A DNA stretch of 64,000 bases from Buddleja alternifolia. Taxonomy: Eukaryota > Streptophyta > Magnoliopsida > Lamiales > Scrophulariaceae. A program made the position numbers and the translations under genes. Under the pieces are notes generated by a model. It saw only the letters and a list, made by a program, of their open reading frames with translations. It made no database searches and was not told the origin of the DNA. This document shows positions 11,172 to 21,823 of the stretch, piece after piece (the first letter of the stretch is position 1; every line of letters begins with the position of its first letter). The stretch covers positions 7,107,001-7,171,000 of the forward strand of contig CM033405.1 in the NCBI GenBank assembly GCA_019426215.1. The letters are read 5' to 3'.

Positions 11172-13050
11172 TGTTGTTCCCAAGTGGTATACGAAAGGGT
11201 CTAGAAGAGGGGGGGGGGGTTGAATAGACCCTGAAGTCTTTTTCGACTTCTAAAAATTCGTATCACTTTGAAGTATTTGAACGCTCGGAAAGCTTTGAGC
11301 GCTGGGTGCGGCGCTTGAGGGATAATGACTTAAGCGCTAGTTTCAGGCGCTTGAGGGACGTTAACTTAGACTCGGCGATTTCAACGCTTACCAAAGTAGG
11401 GCAGAGTTTAGTCACTAAATCAGGGTTAGCACAGCGGAAGTATTTTATAGCTTCGCTTTCGGTTTGTTAATCAAAAGTAGTCGCATAGGTATTTTAAAAC
11501 TTTATCAAAGTATATGCAATATGAATAGTAAAGCAATAAAATAGTAAATAGTTAAAGTAGTAAATGACACAGGATATTTATAAGGTTCACTGGGTGATGT
11601 AATCCCAGCTACGTCCTTCTTCTCCTTTTATCAGGGAGGTTTTCCACTATGATGATTATCGAAGAGTCACACAGAGACTTCTACAAAATAGAGGGAGATT
11701 GGATATGATCTCGGAACTCCTTGGTCACACAGATTTCAGCTCCAATAAAGACCTTCTATCCTCTTGCTTCTTCCACTCAGAAATAATGCAAGTTACGCTT
11801 GATCCCGGAACTCCTTGGTCATACAGATTTCAGCTCCAATAGAGATCTTCTTCCACAAGCTTCTTTTACACAAAAATATTGCTTGTAAATCAACAAACTT
11901 TCTCACTCAGATGAAAGATGTTAAGAGTTTATATAACGGGTTTGTTTGTTTTTGGAAAGTTCAAACAACTTGAAGATATCTCAATAGTAGTGTAGGGTCT
12001 TCAAAGAAGGGTTGGAGATATATTTGACTGTTTCTGGAATATTTGTGAAAAGCTTAGAAGGATATTTGGCTATGGATTTTGTAGGCTTTTCTTTCAACAA
12101 AGTTTTTATTCTTTTCTTGTGTCTTTTTGTATATACAAGAGATTGTGACTTTATTCACACTAATATATTCAGGTATATCTCTTGTATGTGTCACTACTTA
12201 TTTTCTTTTTGTTGAAAGGGCTATTTATAGGTTATTTGTGGTTTTTGTCCGTTGGACATGGTTGGGATCTCGTTTCCCTAAACATTCTATGAGTTCTGAC
12301 ATTCCTAACTTTGGGTATTTTTAATTAGTTAGGCATGTTCTTGGTTTCATAACTCTGACAGTTTTGGTCAAACAAATGGCTTGCCCATAAGTTGTAGTGC
12401 TTATATTTTAATAGCACTTATCCGTCTTTTGATGCATCTTGTCTTATTCCCGTTTGGAAATAATTACCGTTGGGTCATGCATTTTTTAAGTCTTTAGTAA
12501 CTTGGGCTTACGTCTTCAGGTTACGTTTTGAGAACTGGACGCTTGAGCTTTTGGATATTGGGCTTTTTTGAAAGCAGTCTTCTATGTGCTAAACAGACGC
12601 TTAAAAAAAGAGTCAGTATTCTTTGCCCAACTTTTAGACGCTTGACCTTCCACTTTATCTTTGATACACTCACTAAGAATTCTATCATTGACTTAGTGTT
12701 AAGTACTTGGTCTAAAGTTCATAATAAAACTTGAGCGCTGGTTTCATAACCTGGGACAGTCTTTTAGCGCTTTGACGGACGCTTGAGACTAATCTTTATC
12801 TTTACTGTTCCTTCAGACGCTTGATCTTCAACTTCATCACTTGGTAGACTCACACAGAACTCTTCTAGTGATCTAGTATCACATCCTTAGTCTAAAATCT
12901 ATAAAGATAAAAATACGAGCCTAATAAAATAAACAAGCTTTCAGACGCTTATATATTTGTTCTATGAAAGCTTTTATACTTACATTTCTTGGGGTCTAAC
13001 ATAGAATCCTATTTGTCATCATCAAAATATCTAACATGAAATTCCTAACA
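11172..13050 (-). repeat. LTR A, outer left LTR of the composite (3' LTR)
   Basis: 1,879 bp, plus-strand ends TGTTGT and CCTAACA. A polypurine tract lies immediately to its right, so for the minus-strand element this is the 3' LTR. It begins with a G homopolymer (about 11211-11219). It contains a very high density of ACGCTTGA/GCGCTTGA-type motifs at 11280-11400 and 12530-12960. By eye it is highly similar along its whole length to LTRs B and C. Confidence 0.9.
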
Positions 13051-13072
13051 ATTTCCCCCTTTTTGATGATGG
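13051..13072 (-). other. Polypurine tract next to LTR A
   Basis: Minus strand reads ATCATCAAAAAGGGGGAAAT directly before the LTR, the usual plus-strand DNA synthesis primer. Confidence 0.8.
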
Positions 13073-13268
13073 CAATACTTACTCTTTTATAGTTCAAGAG
13101 TTAGACGGCCAAAAGTAATGGTTAGCGTTGGTTAGTAAGTTAGTTAAAGTCAGTTAAGCTTCAACGTGGTGTTTCAGCTGAAAAATGCATTATATATATC
13201 ATTGAAGGTACAGGCATTTTTACAACTGAAATAAGAAAGAGATGAAAACAAGAAAAGCAAAAGTACAA

Positions 13269-16200
13269 TCAAGATCGTGACTTGATCTTGTATCTCTTGG
13301 GCATTTCTGCGCGGATTGCCTTAGTTATTTGATCTTCTAATGTCATCATCACATCATGATCTTTATTGATTATATATTTTTTTTCATCTACTTGCTTTTG
13401 TTTGAAAGCGACGTAATGCTTATCCCATTCATCTGGGTCAATACCCATATACCTTAAGCAGATTCTGAAGGTTCGATTTAGATCAGACATCTTCCTTTCC
13501 AAAACTACTTTTTCTGGATCGGTAGGTTCTGGAATGGACACTCTGGAAAGAGGGATGTCAAACTGCTCAAGCAGTGCTCTGGAAGGTACTGGAAGATCTT
13601 GATAGAGCGCTCTTGGAGTTTCTCTTTTACTGGGCGCTCCAGTAGGGGCAAAAGTAGTTACCCAAGATGGATAGGGATCTTGCTCTTTATTTTGTATAGG
13701 AGGAGGAGTGGGAGTATGTTGACGTTTGGGCGGCGGAGGAGGATCTTGAGCTCTTGAATTTGAAGTTTTCCTCTTCTCCCCTTTCTTCTTCTCTTCCCCC
13801 TTATTGCCATCATCAGACGGCATAAAATGCTGAGTAAGGAGACTGATTTGAGTAGAAATCTGAGCAACAGAGGCCTCAAGAGTGTTAAGACGCTGATCGA
13901 AATGTTCTTTCATGACCAGGAGTTGGGCTTGAGTAGCGTCTGTCAGAGAGGTCTTTAGAGTAGTGAAGCGGTTGATAATGTCTTCTTTCAAGGCCAGGTG
14001 ACTCGCCTGAGTAGCGTCAGCCATTTGCTGAAATTTCTTAAGGCCTTCAGTCATGGGTGCTTGAGCAGAAGAGACCGCAGGTTCAACGGGAAGCTTGAAG
14101 CGAGACGTGTGTTTGAGTGATTCAAAGGGAACTTGATAGGTAGGATCAAACATTGTCCCTTGAAGCTCTGAGTCAATAGCAGACTTTGTTGATGCAGTAG
14201 AGTCAGAGTCAGATGGACTGTCAACAGGGATAGGCGCTGGATGCTATTCTGGTGAGCGCTCAGCAATAAGGAACGCTGGAGGAGCAGGCAACCCTTCAAC
14301 GGGTGCTTCAACAAGAGGTAACACTGGCAACGCAGGTAACCTTTCAGTGGGCGCTTCAGCAGGCGCTGAGTCTATAAGGCTAAAATCCGTAAATTTGAAG
14401 TCCATGCTGTCAAAGGGCTCATCTGTATATGGGTATGTAGCACTCTGTATAAGTTCATTCAAGTGTAGAGTAGGAAGGTAAGTACCTTGAATGAAGGTGC
14501 GAAGTGGATTATCCATGGCCCTAATGTACATTGGCCCAAGGATATCCAGTACATGATTTAGAAAGAGTCTGGAAGGCGCGCGGCAGATGGAGAATAGAGC
14601 ATCTGAGCAATAATGTTGAGAGAATCCAATCAGCCTGTCCGTTGGAAGAACTTTGAGTTTCTAAGATTCAGGAACATAGTTATTGTAGTTTTATTCCAAA
14701 TAGGGGTAGACAGCTTGAGCAAGCTCTTGGTTTCTTTCCAGTAGAGATAAGACGAAGTCATAATGGCTATGAACTTCCTGTCTGATGGAGGGAAGGAGTG
14801 GATATCCGGTGAAGGAGTTTATCCGAGAGCCATTCCATGAGCGCAGATTTTCTGTGAAGACTCTGTCAAAATGAGAGAGAGGAGTCATGATCTTGAGCAT
14901 CAGTCGAAAGTTGTCGTCACAGTCACTTGAGGTGAAGTTCAAGCAAGATGGTGAAGAACTGTCGCTGGAAGACGCTGTAGTATCGAAGCGTAGAGGAGTG
15001 TTTGCAAATCTGTGCAACGCTATGCGTAGGCATTGCTCAGTTTGTTGGCGAATAAGTGGCAGCCTCAAAACTGACCCAATTCTTCGTTGACGCTTCTATA
15101 GGCAATATTGAGCGAATTTCTGCTTCTTATCATATATACAGGCGCTGAAAAGATGAGGATCACTAACCAACTCTTCGAATTTGTATTTGTTGCAAACATA
15201 CGCTTCAGCCCAATTTACTTCAATCATGCAGTACTCAGTCCCTGCATTAAGGATAGCACGAAATCCTTGTTGGTGTATGTCTCTGATTGCCTCAAAACGA
15301 TTTTTGTCTGGTTCATAATTGGCGTCCCAAACGTTATCAAAATAAGCATCAGCTTCTGTCTGAATCATATTAAGGATAGACGCTGGACGGTCTCCGGCAT
15401 GTACACCTTTATTCATCCATAAACGGAGCGGATTAGCTGAAGATATATTTGCAGGACTGTTTACGAGAGTTGAGGAGTGAGAGTAGCCTTATCTGTTTAA
15501 GAGCTTCTCGGTGGGATTGATGAGTTCATAATCACGGTCATAGACACGTATGTTGAAATCTCTGAGAGCAAGACCAGTTGGTTTGTTGTGCCCGTACTCT
15601 CGATAATAGGCCAGATCAACATCTGCTCTTGGGGTCTTTCTTTCTTGAACCTGTCTCGGGGTCTCTGAGTTGAGCAAGGTGTCTCGGACAGTGAGATCAA
15701 ACTTAAAAAGTTTGACTATATCATTCTCCGCATTTATAAGACTGTCTTCATTATATCCGGCAGGAAAGAAGTCTTCTTCGGGCGCTGGGGGTAGATAGTC
15801 AACTGAGTGATCAATTGTCTTTAAAGGATCCAGCTCAAAGAAGTGTCGGTGGATGACAATTTCTTCAGCGTCGCTCTGATCTGCTGAGCGTGCCTCGGTT
15901 GTAGATGGGAGAGTAAGTAGGATTGGAACCTCTGGAACATCAGGTTCATCAAGCTCTAAGCCTGCAGATTCTGTGGCGGCTGCATGAGCGATGGCGACAA
16001 CATCTGTCATATCGACATCCAGATGGACATCACTGGGCGCTTGAACAGCGGCTAGAGGAAGAGCTGTATAACAGATATCCTCTATAAGGAGAGGATCTTC
16101 TACATAAGTAGGTAAGAAAATGTTGTGGGAAGAAATAAACTTACCCTGAGAGCTAGTCTCAACAGCAATAGTAGCTTGAGCGCTTGGCTCAGCAGTCTCA

Positions 16201-17271
16201 GGCTCTGGTGGAGTAACATCGACTTGACGCTTACGGAATCTTCTGCGTTTCTTGAAGATACGCTTCACGTTCACCCCTTCAGCTGGTGGCGCTTGAGTGG
16301 GTGCAACAGTAGGTTCTTCGAAATCGATGTTTTTAAGTACTTTTTCCAGTTTTCTTTGGCTTACGAGAGGAATCTTGTCCTCTTCATCGTCATCCGTAGC
16401 TTCATCATCCTATGGAAGAGATGGAATAGGTTGAGCCTTGGGCTTTCGGGTAGCCCGCTTTATGGTAGCAGCCGGGCGTTTCACGGCTTTCTTCGGAGTG
16501 GAACGCTTAACTTCCTCTGGAGCTGGACGCTCAGCCTCCTCGTCTGACGCTTCACGCACAACTTGGCACTCAGAGAGAGGTCTGGCCGCACCTCCGATCT
16601 TTGGTGGGTTAAAAAGATTCTGAATGATTCTTGGCCCACAAAATTTGTGTTTGGCCACAGTAAATCCAGCCGAAGATGTACATTCTGCTCTGAATAGCAG
16701 GTCACTAAGAACTAAACCGTAAGGTTTGTTTGAAGCATGCAGACAGTCTCTGAATCTGCTGAACACATAGGCGCTCCAGTTGATGTTTATGTTGAGCAGG
16801 ATGGCTGTCATCATTCGAAATTGCAATGGGTTAATTTTGTCACAAGTCCCCACTCTGCATTCAATGTTTTTGCTGCAGAAATCAGCCAAGACACGATATC
16901 TGTTGACGATATCTTTCTTCTCGAAGTACTGTTTGTATGGAACATCGTCATACGCTCTAATTCGGAGCCAGACTTCTTCAATCTGTTCGTCAGTGATGGT
17001 GTTCAAAGTTGCTCCTTCGTTAGGTAAGGTGAAGTTCTGAGCGATAATGTCGGCAGAAAGAGTGAAGAGCTTGGAAGTGATCGACTTCACTAGGAAAGAT
17101 GTATGAATATCTGGTTAGGAACTTCTGGAGCCCAACCTCGGCAACAGAGTCCATCATCTCCGATAGGTCAATTTGATTATGTTCGTATATGAACTTCCAG
17201 TCCACCACGACACCCTCAGTTAACTTGAATACTTTGTTAGTAGAAGTAGCAGGAGATTTCTTGGGTGCCAT
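13269..17271 (-). pseudogene. Env-like/extra ORF downstream of pol, copy A
   Basis: Starts MAPKKSPATS at 17271. After one frame change near 17080 the frame stays in register from 17090 to the terminal stop at 13269, about 1,270 codons, broken only by stops: 16410, 15489, 15096, 14691, about 14660 and 14244. Layout: an N-terminal globular part (VVDWKF, WSAYVFSRFRDCL); a basic Lys/Arg/Pro segment near 16440-16500; an acidic Ser/Glu region; a second globular part (about 15400-14400); a coiled-coil region near 14000-13850; a Pro-rich stretch (PPPPPKRQ) near 13725; and a basic C-terminus. Sireviruses carry an env-like ORF here, but I see no clear signal peptide or membrane segment, so calling it an envelope is positional inference. 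It lies about 1.1 kb downstream of pol. Confidence 0.7.
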
Positions 17272-18409
17272 TTTTGATAAAGAGTGATTGAGAGATTTTT
17301 GCTTTTAGAGAGAGAGAGATTTTTGCAGAGAGTTTGAGTAGAAATGGGTTCTTTTCTGCACAAAATTAGTTTTTAATAACATAGTTTGGAATTTGTGTTT
17401 TCTCTCTTTGTTAGGATTTTGACACGTGGAAATCAATTAGATCTCAGCCTTTGAGCAAGATGACTGTGGACGTGAAATTTAAAAGGTAGACACGGTTAGA
17501 TTTGGTAACTCCCACATATAATTTTTTTGAAGTCCGAGTAGAGATTTGAAATAAGACGATTCAGAGTTTAAGTGTGATACACGCGCGTGTGAAATGTTGA
17601 CACGTATACCATCACAAACTGTTTGAGAGCCATCATTTTGAAGAGTTATGTAAGTACCCGCCAATTTTTGATTATTTGGAGCGTGTAGATATGATTTTGC
17701 TTTATCAGAAATTTGACGCTCGTCATACTTTATTATTTGCAAGGATGTTTTATATTGACGCTCGACAAATTTGAAATTCTTCCCAAATCCCCCTTTTTAT
17801 ATAAAGATGTAATATTTGTCTTATTTTTCTAAGTATGCAAGGACACTATTTTCGATAAAGACAATATACTTTTGAGTTAATTTAGAATATTCAGCGTTAG
17901 ATGTACTCGCCTAGAATACATGGTGAGTGTATTTACACGTGTACATAAGCTGAACCAGCTTTTTGAAAAATCAATGAGTACCCTTGGGTTTTCTTGAACA
18001 GAGATAAGGGATGTCAAGTCAGCATTAATTGCATTGATTGACTAATCCACCATTTTCTGTTTAGCTTCGGGTAAGGTATGCTCTAGTTGAAATATCTTTT
18101 ACTAAGCGCTTGACTGGGAATAAGTTTAAGCGTTTAGTGTTTTGAAAATAGCACAGACGCTAAGAAAGATATGTGTGATAAGCGTCCGAATGATTTGAGT
18201 GTATAATGCTAAGTACTTATGACCAATGCAAGGAAAAACGTTTTTTTTTTTTTTTTTGGTCATATTCACTTAAATAGAGTTATTTCTTTTAAGGGTCCCC
18301 CTATGTAGGTTCCCCCTAAAGTTGATAACTTATTGTCAATTATTTAATACATAAAATAAAGTGAATTCCCCCTAAATTTTATGCCTAGAAAATATGATGT
18401 TTCGAATGA
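17272..18409 (-). other. Spacer between pol and the env-like ORF, copy A
   Basis: No coding content. On the minus strand it includes three extra AGGGGGA-type purine tracts (about 18296-18302, 18310-18318, 18366-18374) close to the pol stop, a T-run at 18241-18257, and the ACACGCGCGTGT palindrome near 17579-17590. A purine-rich GAGAGA leader lies just before the env-like start. The same arrangement recurs at 31427-32529 and, inverted, at 20888-21823. Confidence 0.7.
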
Positions 18410-20274
18410 TTAAGCGTTTAGATCAATCATACCTAGTTCACTTCTTAAAGTGAGGAAACGTTGTTCGTTGAGCGCTTTGGTGAAGATATCTGCCAATTGC
18501 TTTTCTGTACCAATGAAGTGCATGGAGATATCTTTCTTTTGAACGTGGTCACGTAGAAAGTGATAGCGGATGTCAATGTGTTTGGTTCTAGAGTGAAGAA
18601 CTGGATTTTGAGTCATCGCTAAGGCGCTTTGATTGTCACAATGGATAGGAGTTGGACTTAAGACTACTCCATAGTCTCTAAGTTGTTGCCTCATCCAAAA
18701 GATTTGTGCACAACAGCTTCCAACGGCTACATACACAGCTTCAGCGGTAGAAGTCGCTATGGATTGTTGCTTCTTACTATGCCATGAAATTAGTCTATCA
18801 CCTAGAAATTGATATGTACCACTAGTACTTTTTCTATCTATTTTGCATCCTGCAAAATCTGCATCTGAATAACCAATTAGTTCAAAAGGAGAATCCCTAG
18901 GATACCATAAGCCCACATTTTGTGTGCCTTTTAGGTACTTAAGGATCTTTTTGGCAGCAATTAGGTTTGATTCTCTAGGATCATCTTGAAATCGTGCACA
19001 CATGCATACCGAGAACATAATATCAGGTCTACTAGCTGTAAGATAAAGAAGTGATCCAATAATACCTCTATAGTTAGTGATATCAATTTTCTTTCCATTA
19101 TCATCTTTATCTAGCTTAAGCGTTTGGCTTATTAGAATTTTGGAAGGTGATACATTTTCCATACCAAATTTCTTGATCATATCTCTAGTATATTTAGTTT
19201 GGTTTATAAATATGCCATTAGGGAGTTGTTTAACTTGTAATCCTAGGAAGAAAGTTAATTCACCCATCATGCTCATTTCAAATTGATCTTGCATCATTTT
19301 CGAAAATTTCTCACATAGACGCTTATTGGTAGATCCAATATAATATCATCAACATAAAATTTGAACTAAGAGAATCTTCATTATGGGTAATTTTGAATAA
19401 CGTTGTGTCAACGCTGCCTTTTGAAAAGCCTTTACCTATAGGAAGATAGAAGAGTGTCATACCATGCTCTTTGTGCTTGTTTAAGACCATAAGTGCCTTG
19501 TCCAATTTGTAGACCATACTCTTCCCATGGTTGTTGATGAATCCTGGTGGTTGCTCCACATACACTTCTTCTTGAAGTTTACCATTCAGAAATGCACTCT
19601 TTACATCCATTTGATATACTGTAAATTTGTTGAATGCTGCAAACGCTAGAAACATGCGAATAGCTTCAGGACGGGCGACAGGAGCGTATGTCTCATCGAA
19701 GTCGATACCCTCTTCTTGACAGTTTCCTTGTGCTACAAGTCTGGCTTTGTTTCTAATCACAATGCCATTCTCATCCATTTTGTTTCTATAAACCCATCTA
19801 GTACCAATAACTCCTTGATGAGTTGGACTTGGCACTAACGTCCATACCTCGTTTCTTTCATACTGATTTAGCTCTTCTTGCATGGCTTCAATCCAGCTTG
19901 GATCGTTAAGCGCTTCATCATCAGTTCTTTGGTTTCCATTTGAGATAGAAACTTGCAACCATGGCCTCATTTTTTGTAGCGGCTCTAGTTCTACATGCTC
20001 CAGCATCTCCAGTAATTAGTTCTGGTGGATGGTCTCTGAGCCATTTTCTGTCTGGATGGAACGGGTTAATAGATTGATCCGACGCTTGATTAAGCTGTGC
20101 AGGCGCTTGACCAATTTCTTGCATAGGCGCTTCAGTGTTTACAGTTTGAGTTTGCTCTTGATGGACATTCTCTTCATGATCATCAGCGTTTCTTGCAATA
20201 TCATTATTGATACCCTTACGGTATGTTAGGATTAGGTACAATGATCTCATTATCTTCATCAATGTCACTATCAT
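18410..20274 (-). pseudogene. Reverse transcriptase and RNase H, copy A
   Basis: Ty1/copia RT (20006-19323: [43 protein letters not shown]) and RNase H (19297-18410: [26 protein letters not shown]). Compared with copy B-C, single-base indels flank the YVDD box at about 19337-19372, splitting the frame there. A rearranged stretch at about 19918-19950 breaks it again. The RNase H part is open to its natural stop at 18410. Upstream the polyprotein continues into a strongly decayed integrase remnant. Confidence 0.88.
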
Positions 20275-20887
20275 ACAAAGATTGATTTGTGACGCTCGTT
20301 GAGATAAATCTTCAATTCCTCCATCATAATATTAACCTTACTCAGTTCTTAGTTTAGCATCATCAACACAACATGAATGGATTCTTCACCTTCGATTTAT
20401 CTTCTTTAAGAGCGAAAGCTCTTCCCATTTTTTGCATAGCCTATAAAGATTCCTTCATCCGCTTTTAGGATCAAATGTTCTTTAGGCTTTGCACGTTACC
20501 ATGGTTATGAATAACATTTGAACCAAATACATGAAGTATTAAACATTCGGCTTACGTCCCTTCCATACTCCCTATGGAGTCCTTTCATGTTTCTTGTTGA
20601 CATACACCGGTTTTCTGAGTGTAGCAAGCGGTATTAATAGCTTCGCCCAACCTTTGCGCAGCTTAGACTCGTCTAACATAGTCCATCAGGCTTCTTTGAA
20701 GCGTTCTGTTCCGTCCGCTCGGCCACTCCATTTTGTTGAGGTGTTCTCGGCCTGATACTCATGAATTATTCCACGGTCTTTACAAAATTTCTCAACAATA
20801 TGTCGTAAATTCAGTTCCTCTATCACCTTCTAATCTTGTCACTTTTTAGATCGTTTGAGTTTTGTAGTTGACGAATTAGAGAAGTTT
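20275..20887 (-). pseudogene. Integrase C-terminal remnant, copy A
   Basis: Matches 34400-35020 of copy B-C base by base, but with many small indels, far more than in the adjoining RT. Similarity stops after GAATTAGAGAAG at 20887, where sequence from the opposite strand begins. The integrase catalytic core, protease and gag of this copy are missing. Confidence 0.8.
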
Positions 20888-21721
20888 TTCTCACTTTGAG
20901 AAGTGATTAGGTATGATTGATTTAAACGCTTAATCATTATCATCATATTTTATTAGGCATATGATTTAGGGGGATTCCACTTTATTTATGTCTAAAAGAT
21001 TTTGAAAGTTGTTACCAGTTATCAACTTAAGGGAACCTTAAAAAAAAAAGTACTTGAAACATATTCCAAGCATCAATGATCAAAAACTTTCATATGCATG
21101 ATCATCAACCGCTCAGAATTATTTATGCACAATATGTTGACGCTAAAAATATAAAGGATCTAAATTTCAAGCGTCAAATATAAATTTAACAACGAATGGT
21201 ATCTTTGAGCGTTGAACCAATTCCATTCAATACTCAATTAAAAAATCGTTTATAAAACTCATGCATAAATTTTACAAGCTTCTTGAAGTAGTGGATAGAC
21301 TCAACAGTCTATGTTATACTCTATCTACACGCTTCCATCACATCAAACTGGCGGGTAATCAAAACTTTTCAAAATGGCGGTTTAGAAATAGCACGTGTCT
21401 ATGTACGTGTCAGTGTACCATTAGACGCTGTCTACTACACTCTGAAAATCCCAAACGTTTTTCAAAATTTAACTCTCGATGTCAATCATTATATATGGAG
21501 TTACCATATGTAACTTCTCTCTCTTACACAAAACTCTCGCGTCCGCAGTTATATTTCATGGTTGAGATTCCAAATTAAAAAAAATTCTTTACACGTGTCT
21601 AAATCCTATAAGAACTAGAGAACACAAGTTTCAAAAATTTTCTTCTGTGTCATTTAAAACATAATTTTTTTGTAGAAAATTATTACTTTTTCCTCTCTGC
21701 AAACTCTACTCTACTTTCATA

Positions 21722-21722
21722 A

Positions 21723-21760
<38 letters not shown>

Positions 21761-21763
21761 TCT
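21722..21763. repeat. CT microsatellite
   Basis: A nearly pure (CT)n run with one interruption, in the leader before the inverted env-like ORF. The other two copies have only a short GAGAGAGA at the same place, so it expanded in this fragment. Confidence 0.85.
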
Positions 21764-21823
21764 AAAGCTCATCTCTTTAAGCAAAGACACATCTCGTTCA
21801 GTCTCTTATCTCTTTTCACTGAA

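Noticed and set aside
12012..12734. Several 60-70-codon plus-strand frames in LTR A, repeated in LTRs B and C
   Set aside because: They repeat only because the LTR repeats. The start codons are not all kept in LTR B, and there is no domain.
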